56,611 bases of DNA, from assembly GCF_007692655.1 (NCBI RefSeq), contig NZ_REBQ01000077.1:1-56611 (forward strand), written 5' to 3'. The DNA comes from Halomonas sp. (GTDB lineage Bacteria > Pseudomonadota > Gammaproteobacteria > Pseudomonadales > Halomonadaceae). The position numbers and the translations under genes were made by a program. The number at the start of each line of letters is the position of its first letter. Positions within the stretch are counted from its first letter, which is position 1. The notes under the pieces were generated by a model. The model was given only the letters and a program-made list of their open reading frames with translations, made no database searches and was not told the origin of the DNA. Below are positions 1-8,359 of the stretch, in pieces.

Positions 1-145
1 TCGTGCTCTTTCTACGATTTGCATAGTGGGTGCGACATAGCGAGTCAAGAGGGTGTGCATCAATGCAGTGATGACCTCCAACTGTTAACATTTAACTGTA
101 CAAGCATGTTTTTAATGCACAATGTTCATCTAACAGGATGTTTAT

Positions 146-1771
146 ATGACCAATCATGGAGGCAAGTCGGTTTTCATCGCATCAGTGGTGATTATCTTTG
201 GCTTGGTTGTTTTAGGAGCTGCATTTCCTGCAGGCTTTGCCAGCGCGGCAGAAGGCGCGTTAGCAACGGTTACTCAGCTATTCGGCTGGTTTTATCTGTT
301 TTCTGTGTTTGGATTTGTGATTTTTTTGTTTGGCTTGGCGCTGAGCAAATATGGAAAAGTGCGCTTAGGCCCCCAGGACAGCAGGCCAAGCTACACCTTT
401 TTTTCCTGGATCAGCATGCTACTTGCTGCAGGTTTTGGTGTAGGGCTGGTGTTCTACGGTATGGCCGAGCCCATGTTTCACTACATTGACCCGCCCTATG
501 GTGATGTGACGGCTGAAACGGAAGCTGCTGCGCGCTATGCTATCCAGTACAGCTACTTTAACTGGGGTGTTCACCAGTGGGCAGCGTTCTCGATTGTCGG
601 CTTGATCATCGCTTACTTTCAGTTCCGCAAAGGTCAGGCCGGACTGGTTTCTTCTGTGCTGTCGTCGGTAACCGCGAAGCACCCCAGGATTCGTCCTTAC
701 GCTTCCTGGCTTGATGTGTTTGCAGTGGTGGCTACCGTCATGGGTGTCGCCACCTCGTTAGGACTGGGCGTTTTACAGATGAACGGCGGTTTGAACGCTG
801 TGTTTGGGCTGCCTGAAAATGGCTTTTGGCAGTTTATTATTTTATCCGTGATGTTCTGTGCCTATATGGCATCTACCTGGTCAGGTTTGGATAAAGGGAT
901 TAAACGGCTTTCCAATCTTAATATGATCCTCTGTATTGGGTTGATGCTGTATGTGCTTATCTCAGGCCCCACGCTGGCTATTTTAGAAACGATTACGGTG
1001 GGCATTGGCGACTACTTACAAAACTTTATCGGCATGAGTCTGCGTATTTCACCCTATAGCGACAATGAATGGGCAAGCAGTTGGACCATCTTCTATTGGG
1101 CGTGGGTGATTGCCTGGTCTCCCTTCGTAGGCACTTTCGTGGCCCGCGTGTCTCGAGGTCGCACCATCAAAGAGTATGTGTTCGGTGTGCTGCTGGTTCC
1201 GCCGCTGTTGGCCTGTTTGTGGATTGGTGTGTTTGGTGGTGCTGCTCTCCACATGGAGCTTAACGGTCCCGATGTAGGGCTTGCCGCAGCGACGCAAGCC
1301 AATATAACAGTGGCGCTGTTTGAAATGTTTGAGTTAATGCCATTTTCTGGCGTGCTGTCTGTTATTGCGATGCTGCTGATCTTTATTTTCCTGGTCACAT
1401 CCGCTGACTCCGCCTCGTATATTGTGGCGCAAATGACAGATAATGGATCTATTAATCCACCCCTTTATAAGCGTGTTATTTGGGGGGTGTTGATAGCCGC
1501 TATCTGTTTAACGCTGATCGCGTCAGGGGGGCTGACCGGGCTTCAATCGGCGGCAGTCCTATCGGCGCTGCCCTTTACCTTTATTCTTTATATGATGATT
1601 GTGGTACTGGTTCGCGAGCTCCGTGCAGACCGTAAAGCGATGTTAACGCAGCTGTATCATCGTCATGGTGAAACGCCTGTGGGGGCTGATGCTTTCGAAG
1701 CGGAGTTATTAGGTGAAGAAGAGCGAATGCGTCGCGCACCAAATGTGGTCAATCGTCGCATAAACAGATAG
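146..1771 (+). CDS. BCCT family betaine/choline/carnitine transporter
   Basis: Inner-membrane secondary transporter of the betaine-choline-carnitine family, 541 residues, which takes up quaternary-ammonium osmolytes driven by sodium or protons. About 12 hydrophobic segments are visible. Family signatures are GMAEPMFHY in the first third and FYWAWVIAWSPFVG followed by SRGRTIKEYV past the middle, the tryptophan-rich segment typical of BCCT. The C-terminal cytoplasmic tail is short (about 45 residues, charged), unlike the long osmosensing tails of BetT-type members. A weak ribosome site (agga) precedes the ATG. A 51-codon membrane peptide gene follows 58 nt downstream. The exact substrate cannot be told from sequence; an osmoprotectant role fits a halophile. 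Confidence 0.93.
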   Translation: MTNHGGKSVFIASVVIIFGLVVLGAAFPAGFASAAEGALATVTQLFGWFYLFSVFGFVIFLFGLALSKYGKVRLGPQDSRPSYTFFSWISMLLAAGFGVGLVFYGMAEPMFHYIDPPYGDVTAETEAAARYAIQYSYFNWGVHQWAAFSIVGLIIAYFQFRKGQAGLVSSVLSSVTAKHPRIRPYASWLDVFAVVATVMGVATSLGLGVLQMNGGLNAVFGLPENGFWQFIILSVMFCAYMASTWSGLDKGIKRLSNLNMILCIGLMLYVLISGPTLAILETITVGIGDYLQNFIGMSLRISPYSDNEWASSWTIFYWAWVIAWSPFVGTFVARVSRGRTIKEYVFGVLLVPPLLACLWIGVFGGAALHMELNGPDVGLAAATQANITVALFEMFELMPFSGVLSVIAMLLIFIFLVTSADSASYIVAQMTDNGSINPPLYKRVIWGVLIAAICLTLIASGGLTGLQSAAVLSALPFTFILYMMIVVLVRELRADRKAMLTQLYHRHGETPVGADAFEAELLGEEERMRRAPNVVNRRINR

Positions 1772-1829
1772 CATCAATATCATTAAATTAGCTTTCTGTT
1801 GCGGGGAAGCAAAATGACATGGAGCGAGG

Positions 1830-1985
1830 ATGCTAATGGCTCGGCAAGGGCGCCATCATGGAGCGACTCGAAGGCAACCCAAAGGCGTTGCCTTCGACCG
1901 CTGGCTTGACCGAGTGGTGACTGTTGCCGTAGTGACCGCAATGGTCATCGGTTTTGCCGCGGTTATTGCCCACTGGTTGCTCTAA
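1830..1985 (+). CDS. small single-pass membrane peptide downstream of the BCCT gene
   Basis: A 51-codon frame not long enough for ordinary gene calling. The first 30 residues are basic and polar (many Arg, His, Gln), followed by one strongly hydrophobic stretch of about 18 residues rich in Val, Ala and Ile, ending HWLL. A purine-rich site (ggagcgagg) sits just before the ATG; a second in-frame ATG at 1836 is an equally good start. It lies 58 nt after the transporter on the same strand with no terminator seen between, so the two may be cotranscribed. No family recognised. It could be a small accessory of the transporter, but this is inference from position only. Confidence 0.5.
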   Translation: MLMARQGRHHGATRRQPKGVAFDRWLDRVVTVAVVTAMVIGFAAVIAHWLL

Positions 1986-2024
1986 GCTAGCTGCGCTTCA
2001 TTGCCCTTACTCACACGCCTGGCT

Positions 2025-3287
2025 TTATGCCGGGCGTTTGTGTGTAGCTACCTGATTGCGGCCTAGGTGCTTAGCCTGATAGAGGTGCTGATCTGCCCGT
2101 TTAATGAGCGTGTCGGCACTGATCAGTTGGTCGGCAGCCATGCTGGCAACACCCATACTGACGGTAAGATCGGAGTGGGTGCTTGAATACGCATGGGGGA
2201 TAGCCAGGGAAAGTACGGCTTCGCGCAAGCAGTTAGCGATATTGATCGCCTCATCGAGGTCCCGGCCAGGCAGCACACACACAAACTCTTCGCCGCCGTA
2301 TCGCGCCAGTAAATCTCGTGATGGTTCAATACACTGATTGAGTATTTTGGCTACTGCGCGCAGCGTTTCATCGCCCATCGCGTGACCATAATGGTCGTTA
2401 AACTCTTTGAAATTGTCGATATCGATAAAAATGACGGATAACGGCTGACGAGTCTGTTGAGCGATATGCCAACGCTGCTTATAAAATTCATCAAATTGGC
2501 GCCGATTGGCCACACCGGTTAAACCATCCATGTTGGAAAGATGGTGAAGCTGATCACGTTGCTCCAGGCCCTGCTGAAAAGCGTTTAATAGGTGATCAAG
2601 ACTATCGACCAAGTGCCCCAACTCGTCATTTTGGTGGCCGCGTAGATGAGGTTTGGGCCACTTTCCTGGCTGGGTAGGGTCAGTATCGATAATAGCGGCA
2701 TGCACTTTAAGCAGCGGGCGAGTAATAAACCGATGAAAAAAGGTGACGACCACAACGCTTAATATAAAGGCTTCTAAAATACTGATGCCCACGACCGAAT
2801 AAATACGTTCCAAAAACTGCTGTGTTAAATAACCCTCAGCCAGCGTCAGCTCAATATCACCGACCACCGCATCAGGCAAATCACTGCCCATGTAGTACTC
2901 AAGGTCGGTTTGGTGATGCAGTACATTGCTAAATAAGCGTTGGCTTAGCCAAGTGGAGTTAGTCTCTTGATCCGTAGTAAATTCTGCCAATGAGCGGCCA
3001 AAATCATCCCGTATAACTACCTTGGCCACCTCATCATTAAATAATCCAGAGGCTATTTGGTGCGCAAGGTCGGGGTTGAGCTGAAAGGCAGCCTCGGCTG
3101 CGGCACCATTCACAATGGCAAGTTGCTGCGTGGTACGTAACTGCACCTCTTGGCGCATATTAGCGGCGTGGCTGATTAGCTCAACGCTGCCTGCTAGCGT
3201 ACTGATGAGCAAAGCAATGATCAGTGTTAATATTGCTTGCTTGAAGGTCAAATTGCCCTTTCTCGGAACAATTCGTGGCCCTATCAT
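2025..3287 (-). CDS. membrane diguanylate cyclase with periplasmic sensor domain (GGEEF)
   Basis: Makes cyclic di-GMP from two GTP. Order of parts in 420 residues: membrane segment about 15-37, a periplasmic sensor region about 40-160, a second membrane segment about 163-184, a HAMP-like linker, then a GGDEF domain from about 250 (DGLTGVANRR at 254-263). The active-site motif is GGEEF at 331-335, so the enzyme should be active. The inhibitory I-site RxxD, expected to end five residues before GGEEF, reads PSRD, so the Arg is missing and product inhibition at that site is unlikely. Its ATG overlaps the stop of the preceding periplasmic binding-protein gene (ATGA), which points to translational coupling in a three-gene operon. 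Confidence 0.92.
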   Translation of the reverse strand: MIGPRIVPRKGNLTFKQAILTLIIALLISTLAGSVELISHAANMRQEVQLRTTQQLAIVNGAAAEAAFQLNPDLAHQIASGLFNDEVAKVVIRDDFGRSLAEFTTDQETNSTWLSQRLFSNVLHHQTDLEYYMGSDLPDAVVGDIELTLAEGYLTQQFLERIYSVVGISILEAFILSVVVVTFFHRFITRPLLKVHAAIIDTDPTQPGKWPKPHLRGHQNDELGHLVDSLDHLLNAFQQGLEQRDQLHHLSNMDGLTGVANRRQFDEFYKQRWHIAQQTRQPLSVIFIDIDNFKEFNDHYGHAMGDETLRAVAKILNQCIEPSRDLLARYGGEEFVCVLPGRDLDEAINIANCLREAVLSLAIPHAYSSTHSDLTVSMGVASMAADQLISADTLIKRADQHLYQAKHLGRNQVATHKRPA

Positions 3288-4009
3288 GATTGATTACCCT
3301 CGGTTTTGGTACGCAGCGCATCCAGCTGTATTTGTAGGCGTGCTAATAGCTCTTCAGATACGCTGGGGTGACAGGCGAGATATAGCGGGGCATAGGCAAA
3401 GGTAAATAAATGCTCTAGCGCTATGCCTTTTTCTTCCGCCATAAATTCGCCGGTGGCTTTGCCCGTCACAATCACATCTAGCAGGCCTGCTTTTAGACGC
3501 GCGATGTTTTCTCGCTCAGAAGGGGCGCGAAAAACGTTAACACCCTGCGACTCAACGTAATCACCGACAGCATCTTCTCTAAAGCTACCCACTCGCCAAT
3601 TACTTAATGCGGTAAGCGTGGGTATGTTTAGTTCACGCCCAGCTAAGCTAAATGCTGCCCACTCGTTGACAACCAGGGGCCCCACCCAACGAAACAGTGT
3701 TTCACGCTCAGGGGTGCGAGTGGTGGAGTAAACACAGTGGTGAGCGCTTAAGCGTGCCTCAGTGTAAGCTCGTGCCCAAGGCAATACTCTAAAATGAGCG
3801 TCAATATCAGCTTGGCTTAACGCGCTACGCAGCAATAGCGTGGCGCTACCAACAATCTTCCCTTGCTCGTCCGAATAGTTGAACGGTGGGTACTCTTCAG
3901 TGTTAATCATCAATGGCATAGCGCTTAGCGGCATCCCCCAACTGCCGATGGATACGAGTAGAGCAAAGCTCATGCAAAACCGCCATCTTTGGGTTACTTT
4001 TTTGACCAT
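3284..4009 (-). CDS. periplasmic solute-binding protein, SBP_bac_3 type, orphan
   Basis: 241 residues with a signal peptide of about 30 residues (basic start, hydrophobic core, cut near AMPL) and then a bacterial extracellular solute-binding fold of family 3. The mature start INTEEYPPFNYS is the usual ligand-lobe opening. It shares TEEYPP.NY and STTRTP.RE..F.WVGP with the neighbouring binding protein, so the two look like diverged tandem duplicates. No ABC permease or ATPase lies nearby. The stop overlaps the start of the diguanylate cyclase gene. I infer a sensory rather than a transport role; the ligand is unknown. Confidence 0.85.
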   Translation of the reverse strand: MVKKVTQRWRFCMSFALLVSIGSWGMPLSAMPLMINTEEYPPFNYSDEQGKIVGSATLLLRSALSQADIDAHFRVLPWARAYTEARLSAHHCVYSTTRTPERETLFRWVGPLVVNEWAAFSLAGRELNIPTLTALSNWRVGSFREDAVGDYVESQGVNVFRAPSERENIARLKAGLLDVIVTGKATGEFMAEEKGIALEHLFTFAYAPLYLACHPSVSEELLARLQIQLDALRTKTEGNQS

Positions 4010-4015
4010 CGTCGA

Positions 4016-4783
4016 TTACCTATGAGGATGCTCCATCTTTACTCTATCCAACGCCTCCTGCATCAGCACAACCAAGCGATGATCGGTAGCTTGGTTAATG
4101 GCAAAGTATAGAGAGGATTCGCTAAGCGTGTGGATCGGTATCAAGCTATTTTTAGGATAGCCTTCTGACTCAACAATCCAGGCCGCAACGTCAGCACTGT
4201 AGGCCCACAAGTCCACGCGTCCTCGCATTAGCATGTGCAGTGCGCTGCGGTTATCAATGGCGGGCAGTATTAGGTGGTCAGGGTAGCTAGCTTCGCGCAA
4301 TGCTTGGGCGCCAATGTCCTCACGAATCACCGTCACGGTCAGGCCGCGCTCAATGGCTTGTGCGATGGAATCAATGGCAAGGGGTGAATCATGGTGAGCA
4401 AGTAGCACGACCTGGTCTTGAGCTATTGGGCCTACCCATTGAAAATTGGGCTCGCGCGCGGGGGTGCGAGTGGTAGAGAACAGGACGGTATTCGGTTGGT
4501 TCAAGGCAAGTTCATAGCCGCGCACCCAAGGATAGTAGCGAATGTCATGTCGACTGAGGGGGGTATTGGTCGCCTCAAAAATCGTTTCCAATAACTCAAT
4601 TGATATCCCATTCAACTGCTGATTAGCTAGATAATTATAGGGAGGGTACTCTTCGGTAATGAAGATTAGCGATGAAAGGGACTTATGTTCATCAGCAAGC
4701 GAGAAGGGAGCACATGTCAACCAGACGAATAGCACGGTAACTATTCGCCCTAATGCTTGCCTTGCTGACTTGGTTGCTCCCAT
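4016..4783 (-). CDS. periplasmic solute-binding protein, SBP_bac_3 type, first gene of operon
   Basis: 255 residues with a signal peptide (hydrophobic core VTVLFVWLTCAPFSLA, cut near ADEH) and a family 3 solute-binding fold opening FITEEYPPYNYL. Related to the next gene by TEEYPP.NY and STTRTP.RE..F.WVGP. First gene of the run 4783 to 2025, with only 6 nt before the second binding protein. Divergent from the UMF1 transporter gene, with 143 nt between. No transporter subunits are nearby, so it probably feeds a signal to the cyclase or binds a ligand for another system. Ligand unknown. Confidence 0.85.
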   Translation of the reverse strand: MGATKSARQALGRIVTVLFVWLTCAPFSLADEHKSLSSLIFITEEYPPYNYLANQQLNGISIELLETIFEATNTPLSRHDIRYYPWVRGYELALNQPNTVLFSTTRTPAREPNFQWVGPIAQDQVVLLAHHDSPLAIDSIAQAIERGLTVTVIREDIGAQALREASYPDHLILPAIDNRSALHMLMRGRVDLWAYSADVAAWIVESEGYPKNSLIPIHTLSESSLYFAINQATDHRLVVLMQEALDRVKMEHPHR

Positions 4784-4926
4784 GGCTCTCTAATCCACAT
4801 TATTTATGAATCAATCAAACTTAGAGCAACGACGGTCGGCTGTCACCTTTAATCTACTAACGTAAGCCGTGGCGTATGAGTTATATCAGCTGATAGGCTT
4901 ACGACTTCTTATGCGAGAGATAACCA

Positions 4927-6276
4927 ATGCTGTCTGCCAATCCTGTCAAGGTGACTGATAAGTACGCGTCGCGCCGAGAAATTTTCGGTTGGGCGATGTT
5001 TGATTTTGCCAATCAAGCCTACACGCTGTTGATTATTACGGTGGTATTCGGTGAGTTGTTTACCACTGTGATTGTCGGTGATCGTGGCGACGGTTTTCGC
5101 CTCGCTAATTTTTTGTGGAGCCTTGCACTGGCGGTTAGCTACCTAATGGTCGTGGTTACTGCGCCTCTTTGTGGGGCGGTAATGGACTATAGAGCTGAGA
5201 AAAAGCGTTTTCTGCTGATTAGCTATCTAGCGACCGTCGCAACGACGGCGATGCTCTATTTTGTTGAACCCGGTTTCGTCGTCATTGGTCTGTTATTGAT
5301 CATACTGTCGAACTATGCCTACTCAATGGGTGAATCGTTTATCGCCGCTTTTCTGCCAGAGCTTGGGCCACCCGAAGCGTTAGGCAAAATTTCCGGCTTT
5401 GGATGGGCATTAGGCTATATTGGTGGGCTATTTGCAGCGGGCTTTACGTTATTAGTCCTCGGTGAAGCAAGCGCTGAGAACTTTGACCGGATACGTTGGG
5501 TCGGACCTTTTGCCGCTGGTTTTTTCTTGATCACAGCTATCCCCACGTTTATGTGGCTAAAGGAGCGAGGCACCCCTCAGCCGCGCGGTGTGTCGTATCG
5601 CCATATTGCTTTGACGCGGGTGACCAGCACCTTCCATGAATTGCGCCATTTCAAAGACTTGACTGTATTTTTGATTTCGCTGCTGTTCTCAATGGCAGGG
5701 GTGTACATCATTATCGCTTTTGCGTTTATTTACGGCGCCCAAGTAATTGGCTGGGATGCCAGTGTACGCAATATAATGTTTATTATTGTGCAGATAACGG
5801 CAGCAGCAGGAGCGCTAGGGTTTGGCTGGTTGCAGGATCAGTTAGGCGCAAAACGGACCTATCAGATGACGCTGGCGTTGTGGGTGATTGCCATTGTGGC
5901 TATCTGGGCCACTCCCCAGGTGACCGAGTGGGTGAACGTCCGGTTTGACGTGATGTGGCAGGCTCAGTACGTATTTCTAGTCGTGGGCTGCTTAGCAGGG
6001 CTTAGCCTTGGCTCCAGCCAGTCGGCAAGCCGGGCTCTAGTCGGATTATTTTCACCGTTGACTAAGTCTGCCGAGTTTTTTGGGTTTTGGGGCCTAGCCA
6101 ATAAATTAGCGGGGGTATTCGGCATTGTTATGCTAGGCATATTGCAAACGCTTATTGGCTTACAAGCGTCTATTCTACTATGTGTTGCCCTATTCGTAAT
6201 GGCGATGCTGATTTGTTCAAGAGTTAACGAGCGTCGTGGGCGGGAAGCAGCGCTTGCCTGGGAAGGCCAACCATAA
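4927..6276 (+). CDS. MFS transporter of the UMF1 (Atg22-like) family
   Basis: 449-residue inner-membrane protein with 11 to 12 hydrophobic segments. The opening FGWAMFDFANQAYTLLIITV is characteristic of the UMF1/Atg22-like branch of the major facilitator superfamily, whose fungal members release amino acids from the vacuole; bacterial substrates are largely unknown. GFGWALGYIGGL and the SSQSASRALVGLFSP segment also fit this branch. The ATG follows gagagataacc. Divergent from the binding-protein/cyclase operon. The following protease gene begins after its stop if the internal start is used. Confidence 0.88.
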   Translation: MLSANPVKVTDKYASRREIFGWAMFDFANQAYTLLIITVVFGELFTTVIVGDRGDGFRLANFLWSLALAVSYLMVVVTAPLCGAVMDYRAEKKRFLLISYLATVATTAMLYFVEPGFVVIGLLLIILSNYAYSMGESFIAAFLPELGPPEALGKISGFGWALGYIGGLFAAGFTLLVLGEASAENFDRIRWVGPFAAGFFLITAIPTFMWLKERGTPQPRGVSYRHIALTRVTSTFHELRHFKDLTVFLISLLFSMAGVYIIIAFAFIYGAQVIGWDASVRNIMFIIVQITAAAGALGFGWLQDQLGAKRTYQMTLALWVIAIVAIWATPQVTEWVNVRFDVMWQAQYVFLVVGCLAGLSLGSSQSASRALVGLFSPLTKSAEFFGFWGLANKLAGVFGIVMLGILQTLIGLQASILLCVALFVMAMLICSRVNERRGREAALAWEGQP

Positions 6277-6313
6277 AGCGTCTCAACGTGCCGTTACCTT
6301 AGCGGGGTGGAAC

Positions 6314-6829
6314 ATGGAAAGTCACATAGCGCAGCGCGGCGGCGTCGTCATGATGCTACTTTTTTGGATTCTGTTAATGGCCGTAGGCACCTGGTGGATA
6401 CACGGTGGGCTTGAGGAGATGATGCGTCCTAATGCCAATATTGTGCATACACTTCCGGCAGGTGAACCGGTCACATTACAGCGCAATCGGGCAGGCCATT
6501 TTGAAGCTCCTGGGCGCATTAACGGTGAGGAGGTAACCTTTCTACTCGATACCGGTGCCACCTATGTCGCCGTTCCAGCAGCGTTGGCTGCCGAATTGGG
6601 GCTAGAGCCTGGCCGTAGTGCTTGGTTTAATACTGCTAATGGTAGGGTAGAAGGGACGCTAACCGAGCTGGCGGAGGTTTCGCTGGGCGGTTTAAAAGTG
6701 CAGAATGTTCAAGGGTCGATAAGCCCTGGTATGGAAAGCGACATTGTTCTGCTCGGTATGAGTTTCTTAAATCTTTTGTCGATTGAAATGCAGGCTGGGC
6801 AGATGGTGCTGAGTTTCCCCGAGCAGTGA
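6314..6829 (+). CDS. membrane-anchored retropepsin-like aspartic protease (TIGR02281-type)
   Basis: 171 residues from the ATG at 6314, which follows ggggtgg; the open frame extends back to 6236 but would overlap the transporter gene by 41 nt. One membrane anchor near the start (MMLLFWILLMAVGTWWIHGG), then a retroviral-type aspartic protease domain with the catalytic motif FLLDTGAT and the second-half motif VLLGMSFLN. Proteins of this build have a single active-site Asp and are expected to work as dimers, facing the periplasm. Substrate unknown. It may be cotranscribed with the upstream transporter (38 nt gap). Confidence 0.85.
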   Translation: MESHIAQRGGVVMMLLFWILLMAVGTWWIHGGLEEMMRPNANIVHTLPAGEPVTLQRNRAGHFEAPGRINGEEVTFLLDTGATYVAVPAALAAELGLEPGRSAWFNTANGRVEGTLTELAEVSLGGLKVQNVQGSISPGMESDIVLLGMSFLNLLSIEMQAGQMVLSFPEQ

Positions 6830-6902
6830 GTGCTGTGTGTGAATGAGTAGCTAGTATGATTAGCTAAATAGATAACGTGCCAACAAGCTAAAAGGAGTTG
6901 CT

Positions 6903-7082
6903 ATGGGCATCGAAGTAGGTGGACTGTTAGGTCTAATCTGGCTGATCATTGTGATCTGGGCCGTTGTAAAAGTCGCAAAAAGCTCAGCAGGCGGTGTTGC
7001 TAAGCTGCTGTGGATTTTAGTGCTACTGTTTTTCCCGTTTGTTGGTTTGATAGCGTGGTTTTTGCTAGGGCCAAAGGGGTAG
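6903..7082 (+). CDS. small membrane protein with PLDc_N-like domain
   Basis: 59 residues, two hydrophobic segments (LLGLIWLIIVIWAVVKVA and LWILVLLFFPFVGLIAWFLL) joined by a short polar turn, ending LGPKG. This pattern matches the short phospholipase D N-terminal-like (PLDc_N) membrane modules found alone in many bacteria; no catalytic part is present. A strong ribosome site aaaggag lies just before the ATG. A clear terminator follows 24 nt after the stop. Function unknown. Confidence 0.75.
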   Translation: MGIEVGGLLGLIWLIIVIWAVVKVAKSSAGGVAKLLWILVLLFFPFVGLIAWFLLGPKG

Positions 7083-7106
7083 CGGTTTAGAAACCGCTAC
7101 AAAGCG

Positions 7107-7136
7107 AAAAAGGCAGGCCGGTTGGCCTGCCTTTTT
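7107..7136 (+). terminator. Rho-independent terminator after the PLDc_N-like gene
   Basis: Stem aggcaggcc (7111-7119) pairs with ggcctgcct (7124-7132), with an A-run before and a T-run after, so it may work in both directions. A second small hairpin (agcggttt/aaaccgct, 7081-7098) sits just before it. Confidence 0.85.
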
Positions 7137-7208
7137 GGTAACTTGCGCTGGGTTCAAATGCCGACGCTTTTGGACGTAGGCCTCTTAAACGCACGTTACT
7201 TAACGTAA

Positions 7209-7349
7209 TTATTCAAAGGTGTCGTTCCCTTGATTTGGTGGCGATTTATAATGCCCTGGGATTTTTAATTTCTCCCCATTGGGCAGATCGCGCACTTGGG
7301 TAGGGACATAAACACGTTTAATAACACTCTTCGTTTTGCTACTTTCCAT
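7209..7349 (-). CDS. 46-residue protein of unknown function
   Basis: A short frame read on the minus strand between two plus-strand genes. The ATG at 7349 follows a near-perfect ribosome site (caggag). The protein is polar and basic at the start (MESSKTKSVIKRVYVPTQ), continues with RDLPNGEKLKIPGHYKSP and ends in an acidic tail. No signal peptide or membrane segment. No family recognised. The ribosome site, sensible codon use and isolated position between two regulatory gaps support a real gene. Confidence 0.55.
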   Translation of the reverse strand: MESSKTKSVIKRVYVPTQVRDLPNGEKLKIPGHYKSPPNQGNDTFE

Positions 7350-7580
7350 GGCAGGTTTCTCCTGTCAGATTGTCGACAGTTAGCCCTATCACATTAGTCC
7401 TCGCTGGTGTAAGAATCAAGTCCAAGAGAAAGGGTCATAGCGTTACGCGATCAATTGTAACGACAGAAGCAGGTGTTTTGATGGTTTTGAGTTATCCTGG
7501 GGTCTAATAACAGGCCACCTGCGTCAGATATGGGTGAGCGGGTGAAAAGTCAAACTGCCTAAGCGGAGTGCATAAAGAGG

Positions 7581-8339
7581 ATGGTAGATCATTTGGAACA
7601 GCAGTTTCAGGCACTGGAGTCGCAAGAGCCTGTAATGCCGGATTATCCCGATCAAGATCACGTATTGATTATTGAGGATGACCAACGTCTGGCCGAGCTT
7701 ACTCGCGATTACTTGGAAGCTAACGGCTTCCAAGTGACGCTGGAAGCTGACGGTGCGAAGGGGGTAGACCGTATTCTAACCTTGCAGCCTGATTTAGTGA
7801 TTTTAGATTTAATGCTGCCAGGGGAAGATGGTCTAGCGATTTGTCGGCGTGTAAGGCCTAATTTTTCTGGTCCCATTATGATGTTGACCGCGCGTACAGA
7901 TGATCTTGATCAGGTCCTGGGGTTAGAAATGGGCGCCGATGATTATGTGCCCAAGCCTGTTCAGCCAAGGGTGCTGCTTGCCCGCATGCGAGCACTGCTG
8001 CGTCGTGCAGATACCCCGGCACCCGATGGTGAAATGCGCTTGCGCTTCGAAAATCTAGAAATAGATAACGCCACCCGTGAAGCTTGGCTTTCCGGTGAGC
8101 GAATTGACTTAACCAGCGCTGAGTTTGACCTACTCTGGTTACTGGCCCGTAATGCAGGTCGTGTACTGACCCGTGAAGAAATCTTTAGTGACTTACGGGG
8201 CATTAAATACGACGGTCAAGACCGCTCTATTGATGTACGTGTATCGCGCATCCGTCCGAAAATTGGCGACGACCCCAACCAGCCGCATAGGATCAAAACC
8301 GTGCGTAGTAAGGGTTACCTGTTCGTCAAAGATAGTTGA
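7581..8339 (+). CDS. rstA: OmpR-family response regulator, RstA-like
   Basis: 252 residues. Receiver domain first (acidic pair in IIEDD, phospho-acceptor Asp76 in VILDLMLPGEDG, conserved Lys in VPKPV near 125), then a winged-helix DNA-binding domain ending RSIDVRVSRIRPKIGDDP and RIKTVRSKGYLFV. The C-terminal part closely follows E. coli RstA (LRG..YDG.DRS.DV..SR.R.K). It binds DNA when phosphorylated by the partner kinase encoded immediately downstream. Start at 7581 has aaagagg upstream; an internal ATG at 7635 would give a more usual length and cannot be excluded. Target genes cannot be read from this window. Confidence 0.88.
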   Translation: MVDHLEQQFQALESQEPVMPDYPDQDHVLIIEDDQRLAELTRDYLEANGFQVTLEADGAKGVDRILTLQPDLVILDLMLPGEDGLAICRRVRPNFSGPIMMLTARTDDLDQVLGLEMGADDYVPKPVQPRVLLARMRALLRRADTPAPDGEMRLRFENLEIDNATREAWLSGERIDLTSAEFDLLWLLARNAGRVLTREEIFSDLRGIKYDGQDRSIDVRVSRIRPKIGDDPNQPHRIKTVRSKGYLFVKDS

Positions 8340-8359
8340 TTACCCAGAGGGATAGCATT

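Noticed and set aside
19-489. 156-codon open frame at the window start
   Set aside because: Overlaps the BCCT transporter in another frame; Cys- and Arg-rich shadow without any motif.
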